Shown here: piece by piece, positions 6,005 to 8,289 of the stretch
Layout: every line of letters starts with the position of its first letter
Numbering within the stretch: position 1 is the first letter of the stretch
Source: Ekhidna sp.
GTDB lineage: Bacteria; Bacteroidota; Bacteroidia; Cytophagales; Cyclobacteriaceae
Direction of reading: 5' to 3'
Assembly (NCBI GenBank): GCA_028821635.1
Contig: JAPPDO010000340.1
Span: 4,095 to 12,383, forward strand
DNA length: 8,289 nt
Position numbers and translations under genes: made by a program
The notes under the pieces: model-generated
Database searches by the model: none
Told to the model about the DNA's origin: nothing
The model's input: only the letters and a program-made list of their open reading frames with translations

Positions 6005-7213
6005 ATGAAAAATGAAGCTTTAATCAGCGCAGCTAAGACACACGGTTCACCTCTTTACATTTACGATGCCGATCAAATAAAGGCAAATTATGAGCAGTTT
6101 ACCGAGGCATTTAAAGTGGAAAAGCTCAAAGTACACTATGCCTGCAAAGCACTAAACAATCAGGCGGTCCTGAAGTTGTTTAAGTCCCTTGGGGCTGGCC
6201 TCGATTGTGTCTCTATCCAGGAAGTACAGCTAGGGCTGAAAGCAGGATTTCAAGCTAAAGATATTCTCTTCACCCCCAACAATATCTCAACGGAAGAATA
6301 TGAAGAAGCCATCACTTTAGGGGTTAAAATCAACATCGACAATCTTTACACACTGGAATATTTCGGAATGAACCATCCCGACATACCCGTTTACATCCGA
6401 ATCAATCCACATTTAATGGCAGGAGGTAATCACCACATTTCAGTAGGTCATATTGATTCTAAATTTGGAATTTCCATTCATCAACTTCCGAATATTGAGC
6501 GCATTGTCCAGAAGCTCAACATCCATGTGACGGGCATTCACGTGCATACCGGCTCAGACATACTTGATGCAGATGTCTTTATAAAAGCAGCAGAACTTCT
6601 ATTTAGTGTAGTGGAGCGATTCCACACCGTGACCCATATTGATTTTGGAAGCGGCTTCAAAGTAGCTTACAGACCTGAAGACCTTCATACGGATATCGAC
6701 GCTTTTGGGAAAAAATTTAGTGAAGCGTTTAATGATTTTTGTGAAAAACAGAAAAAGACCTACACCCTGGAATTTGAACCGGGAAAGTACGTCGTAAGCA
6801 ACGCCGGGTACTTCATCACCAAGTCTAATTTAATTAAGCAAACGACCTCTTGCACCTTCGTAGGACTTGATACCGGATTTAATCACTTGATCCGACCGAT
6901 GTTTTACAATGCCTATCATCACATCGAAAACCTATCCAATCCTGCCGGTGAGAAAAAAGTATACAACGTGGTAGGCTATGTTTGTGAAACGGATTCGTTC
7001 GCATTGGACCGAATCATATCGGAGGTCAGAAAAGGAGACCTGCTTGTTTTCAAAAATGCCGGAGCCTACTGTGCCACCATGGCCTCAAATTACAACTCCC
7101 GCCCAAGACCCGCCGAGGTCATGATCGTGGAAGGTAAAGACTATCTGATCAAAAGACGAGAGACGTTAGAAGACCTGATGCGCACACAGATGGAGGTTGA
7201 GATCAATTACTGA
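6005..7213 (+). CDS. lysA: Diaminopimelate decarboxylase
   Basis: LysA is a cytoplasmic PLP-dependent fold-type III enzyme that decarboxylates meso-diaminopimelate to L-lysine, the last step of the DAP pathway. The 402 residues are full length. An N-terminal alanine-racemase-like TIM barrel carries the PLP lysine Lys48 (HYACKAL), followed by HVHTGSD (about 179-185) and the glycine-rich DFGSGF (213-218) for cofactor phosphate. EPGK appears at 258-261, where EPGR is more usual. The C-terminal beta domain supplies the active-site cysteine Cys327 (CETD) and GAYC with Tyr355. The start follows an A-rich leader (AAACGAAACAAAA) without a Shine-Dalgarno motif. A terminator and a Lys-codon-rich leader ORF lie directly upstream, suggesting control by lysine supply. 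Its stop overlaps the convergent alkyltransferase gene by 7 bp. Confidence 0.96.
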   Translation: MKNEALISAAKTHGSPLYIYDADQIKANYEQFTEAFKVEKLKVHYACKALNNQAVLKLFKSLGAGLDCVSIQEVQLGLKAGFQAKDILFTPNNISTEEYEEAITLGVKINIDNLYTLEYFGMNHPDIPVYIRINPHLMAGGNHHISVGHIDSKFGISIHQLPNIERIVQKLNIHVTGIHVHTGSDILDADVFIKAAELLFSVVERFHTVTHIDFGSGFKVAYRPEDLHTDIDAFGKKFSEAFNDFCEKQKKTYTLEFEPGKYVVSNAGYFITKSNLIKQTTSCTFVGLDTGFNHLIRPMFYNAYHHIENLSNPAGEKKVYNVVGYVCETDSFALDRIISEVRKGDLLVFKNAGAYCATMASNYNSRPRPAEVMIVEGKDYLIKRRETLEDLMRTQMEVEINY

Positions 7214-7824
7214 TGTTCAAACTCATGCTTGAGAAGCCATTGTTTACGGTGAACTCCCCCTCCGTATCCGACGATGCTGCCATCTGAACCAATAACTCGG
7301 TGGCAGGGGATGATAATAGCAATCCTATTCGCTCCATTAGCCCTTGCCACTGCCCTTACTGACCTCGTATTACCTACTACCTTTGCCTGCTGTTTGTATG
7401 ATCGTGTCATACCAAAAGGAATCTTGACCAACGCATCCCAGACTTTCTGTTGAAATGCCGTCCCCTGCATCACGAACGGTACATTAAAAACCTTCCTTTT
7501 CCCCTCAAAATATTCACTAAGTTGTAAACTAACCAAATGGATCAAGGGATGCTGACCGGTCATTATTTCAGCCCTCATGCTTTTTGTCAAAGCATCAATT
7601 TGATTTTTCAGCTTTTCCCCACCCGCAAATGCAAGCAGACAAAGTCCCTCATCGGTGGCACCTGCCACCATAGCCCCTAAAGGAGTAAAGACACGATTGA
7701 TTATAATACGTTGTTCCTCAGCAGCAGGAAAAGCCTTATCATGGATCGTAAGCTTCAAAGAATCGGTTAAAAGTATCATGTCCTTTAGAGAATGCAAGCT
7801 ACGGATTCCTTCCCGCTTCTTCAT
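7207..7824 (-). CDS. ogt: Methylated-DNA--[protein]-cysteine S-methyltransferase
   Basis: This suicidal DNA-repair protein transfers alkyl groups from O6-alkylguanine (and O4-alkylthymine) to its own cysteine. The active-site motif IPCHRV is present, with acceptor Cys174 and His175. Before it stands the winged-helix DNA-binding part: FQQKVWDALVKIPFG (about 124-138), then SYKQQA and the RAVARANGANR segment (about 157-167) that provides the arginine finger. GYGGG and WLLKHE close the C-terminus as in the family. The N-terminal ribonuclease-H-like part begins around TPLG (47-50), so about 40 residues precede the conserved core. The internal ATG at residue 16 is therefore a plausible alternative start. 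No AraC-type or zinc-binding Ada domain is attached. It runs opposite to lysA, and no terminator is visible between the two. Confidence 0.92.
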   Translation of the reverse strand: MKKREGIRSLHSLKDMILLTDSLKLTIHDKAFPAAEEQRIIINRVFTPLGAMVAGATDEGLCLLAFAGGEKLKNQIDALTKSMRAEIMTGQHPLIHLVSLQLSEYFEGKRKVFNVPFVMQGTAFQQKVWDALVKIPFGMTRSYKQQAKVVGNTRSVRAVARANGANRIAIIIPCHRVIGSDGSIVGYGGGVHRKQWLLKHEFEHQ

Positions 7825-7826
7825 GA

Positions 7827-8000
7827 TTATGTTTTATGAAGAGAAGCTATAAAATCAACCCGGTCTAAGCGTAAATGCAATTTACGCTTCAATAGTTTTT
7901 GTTGACCCTCCAACGAGAAAATAGATAAAATATGATGTAAAGGGGTAGCCGTCCCAGCCGGATTACAAACCACACCCGGATAAGGATGATACGAATACAA
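7827..8000 (-). CDS. Doubtful short frame just upstream of the alkyltransferase gene
   Basis: A leftward frame is open from after a TGA at 8013-8015 to a TAA at 7827-7829, two bases before the ogt ATG. It has no ATG; possible starts are TTG at 7998-8000 or GTG at 7971-7973. The product would have about 57 residues with a basic, leucine-rich C-terminal half (QQKLLKRKLHLRLDRVDF). The tight spacing to ogt looks operon-like. However, part of the frame coincides with a perfect DNA palindrome, and another leftward frame here is also partly open, so it may be chance or the remnant of a gene. No family is recognised. Confidence 0.2.
   Translation of the reverse strand: MYSYHPYPGVVCNPAGTATPLHHILSIFSLEGQQKLLKRKLHLRLDRVDFIASLHKT
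7867..7889. repeat. Perfect inverted repeat upstream of the alkyltransferase gene
   Basis: AAGCGTAAA (7867-7875) and TTTACGCTT (7881-7889) form a perfect 9-bp stem around TGCAA. It lies 43 bp before the ogt start. Neither side has an adjacent T tract: on the + strand the nearest T run begins 7 bp later (7896-7900), and leftward there is none. It is therefore more likely a protein-binding palindrome or a 5'-leader hairpin of ogt than a good terminator. Confidence 0.55.
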
Positions 8001-8075
8001 ACAAAAATAAAGTCACAGCAATCCTAAAAATCAAATAAATCCCGTTTAAGACAGACTACACCTGTAGAAGAGATC

Positions 8076-8100
8076 AAAAAAGAAGCCCCACTGCCGGGGC
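8076..8100 (-). terminator. Leftward intrinsic terminator
   Basis: Read on the minus strand, GCCCC (8100-8096) pairs with GGGGC (8089-8085) around a 6-nt loop, followed by TTCTTTTTT (8084-8076). The stem is short but entirely G-C, and the T tract is strong. No such tract exists on the + side. It would end transcripts entering from the right before they reach ogt. Confidence 0.8.
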
Positions 8101-8147
8101 CCCTCTATTATTAATCCTTAAACTATGTTTAATTATGAAACTTAAAT
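8076..8147 (-). ncRNA. Candidate small RNA of about 72 nt
   Basis: A promoter element (8153-8160) and an intrinsic terminator (8076-8100) on the same strand define a short transcription unit beginning near 8146-8148. The body before the terminator is AT-rich and weakly structured, and the only early ATG (8148-8150) meets a stop after two codons, so no peptide is encoded. It could be a free small RNA, or the attenuated leader of the distant ogt gene about 250 bp further on. I recognise no RNA family. Confidence 0.4.
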
Positions 8148-8152
8148 CATCG

Positions 8153-8160
8153 CAAAGATA
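8153..8160 (-). promoter_or_regulatory. Predicted leftward promoter -7 element
   Basis: On the minus strand the bases read TATCTTTG, an exact TAnnTTTG match identical to the lysA leader promoter. Transcription would begin near 8146-8148. The upstream side carries several CTTTG or CTTTC near-repeats, so the exact -33 element cannot be chosen by eye. Confidence 0.5.
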
Positions 8161-8203
8161 CGAAAGATTAAGAAATAAACTACGTTCAGAGAGGTTTTTC
8201 TTA

Positions 8204-8243
8204 CCACAAAGAACACGGAGACGGGCACAAAGATCACAAAGAA
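8204..8243. repeat. Short tandem CTTTGTG-type repeats
   Basis: On the minus strand CTTTGTG occurs at 8241-8235, 8232-8226 and 8211-8205, with a degenerate CCGTG between the last two. The first two copies are 9 bp apart. Such arrays are found in spacers of many genomes and often produce spurious predicted proteins. The element continues toward a T-rich stretch and the promoter at 8153-8160. It may be one copy of a dispersed intergenic repeat. Confidence 0.5.
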
Positions 8244-8289
8244 GATGCGATAGTAAAGCGTAGCCGCTCCCGCTAGACCTTCTTGGCCG

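Larger units (their letters stand above)
7830..8289. other. About 460 bp without a confident gene
   Basis: This stretch between ogt and the right edge holds, from left to right, a perfect palindrome (7867-7889) and a segment with CCGGAT repeated at 7958-7963 and 7976-7981. It continues with a 12-bp inverted repeat CTACA-CC-TGTAG (8056-8067), a leftward terminator with an upstream promoter (8076-8160), and tandem CACAAAGA-type repeats (8204-8243). Frames that stay open here lack plausible starts and look like translations of repeats. It reads as a regulatory or repeat-rich spacer. Confidence 0.6.

Noticed and set aside
7655..7852. Rightward 65-codon frame
   Set aside because: It is antisense to the conserved N-terminal half of the alkyltransferase and shows no features of its own.
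8074..8289. Long leftward open frame from the right edge to a TGA at 8074-8076
   Set aside because: It runs through tandem repeats, a promoter element and an intrinsic terminator, and its translation (LLCDLCARLRVLCGKK type) is the pattern of repeat-derived spurious proteins.
1..8289. CRISPR arrays, insertion sequences, tRNA or rRNA genes
   Set aside because: No regular spacer-repeat array, transposase frame, terminal inverted repeats or cloverleaf sequence was seen on either strand.

Overview
The window looks like a chromosomal segment of a Bacteroidetes bacterium, perhaps a cytophagian or related lineage. Three things point there. Exact TAnnTTTG promoter elements (TATCTTTG twice, TACTTTTG once) are present. 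Starts lack Shine-Dalgarno motifs and instead have A-rich leaders. The gene order pheT - coiled-coil gene - zapA - rny fits that group, and one lipoprotein has acidic residues after Cys-Lys like the Bacteroidetes surface-export signal.

Layout. Positions 1-1093 hold four short leftward genes that look accessory. They are a gene cut by the window edge that starts with a signal peptide, a small lipoprotein, a 44-residue secreted peptide whose signal sequence resembles that of the cut gene, and an orphan 103-codon frame with no convincing start. Positions 1160-5784 are a rightward housekeeping unit: pheT (Phe-tRNA synthetase beta chain), a 98-residue coiled-coil protein, zapA (FtsZ-ring factor) and rny (RNase Y). 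The first two genes overlap by one base. Positions 5785-6004 are a regulatory leader, and lysA (diaminopimelate decarboxylase, last step of lysine synthesis) follows at 6005-7213. A leftward O6-alkylguanine-DNA alkyltransferase gene (7207-7824) converges on lysA, and the two overlap by 7 bases. The right end (7825-8289) has no confident gene. It holds a perfect palindrome, a leftward promoter-terminator pair that may make a ~72-nt RNA, and tandem CTTTGTG-type repeats.

The most interesting element is the lysA leader. A promoter matching TAnnTTTG is followed within a few bases by a 24-codon ORF with six Lys codons among codons 7-13. Next come segments that can pair as a competing antiterminator, then a strong intrinsic terminator with a T tract, and then lysA. 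This has the logic of a trp/his-type ribosome-mediated attenuator, here apparently sensing lysine. It is a prediction from hand-folded pairings and codon content and has not been tested.
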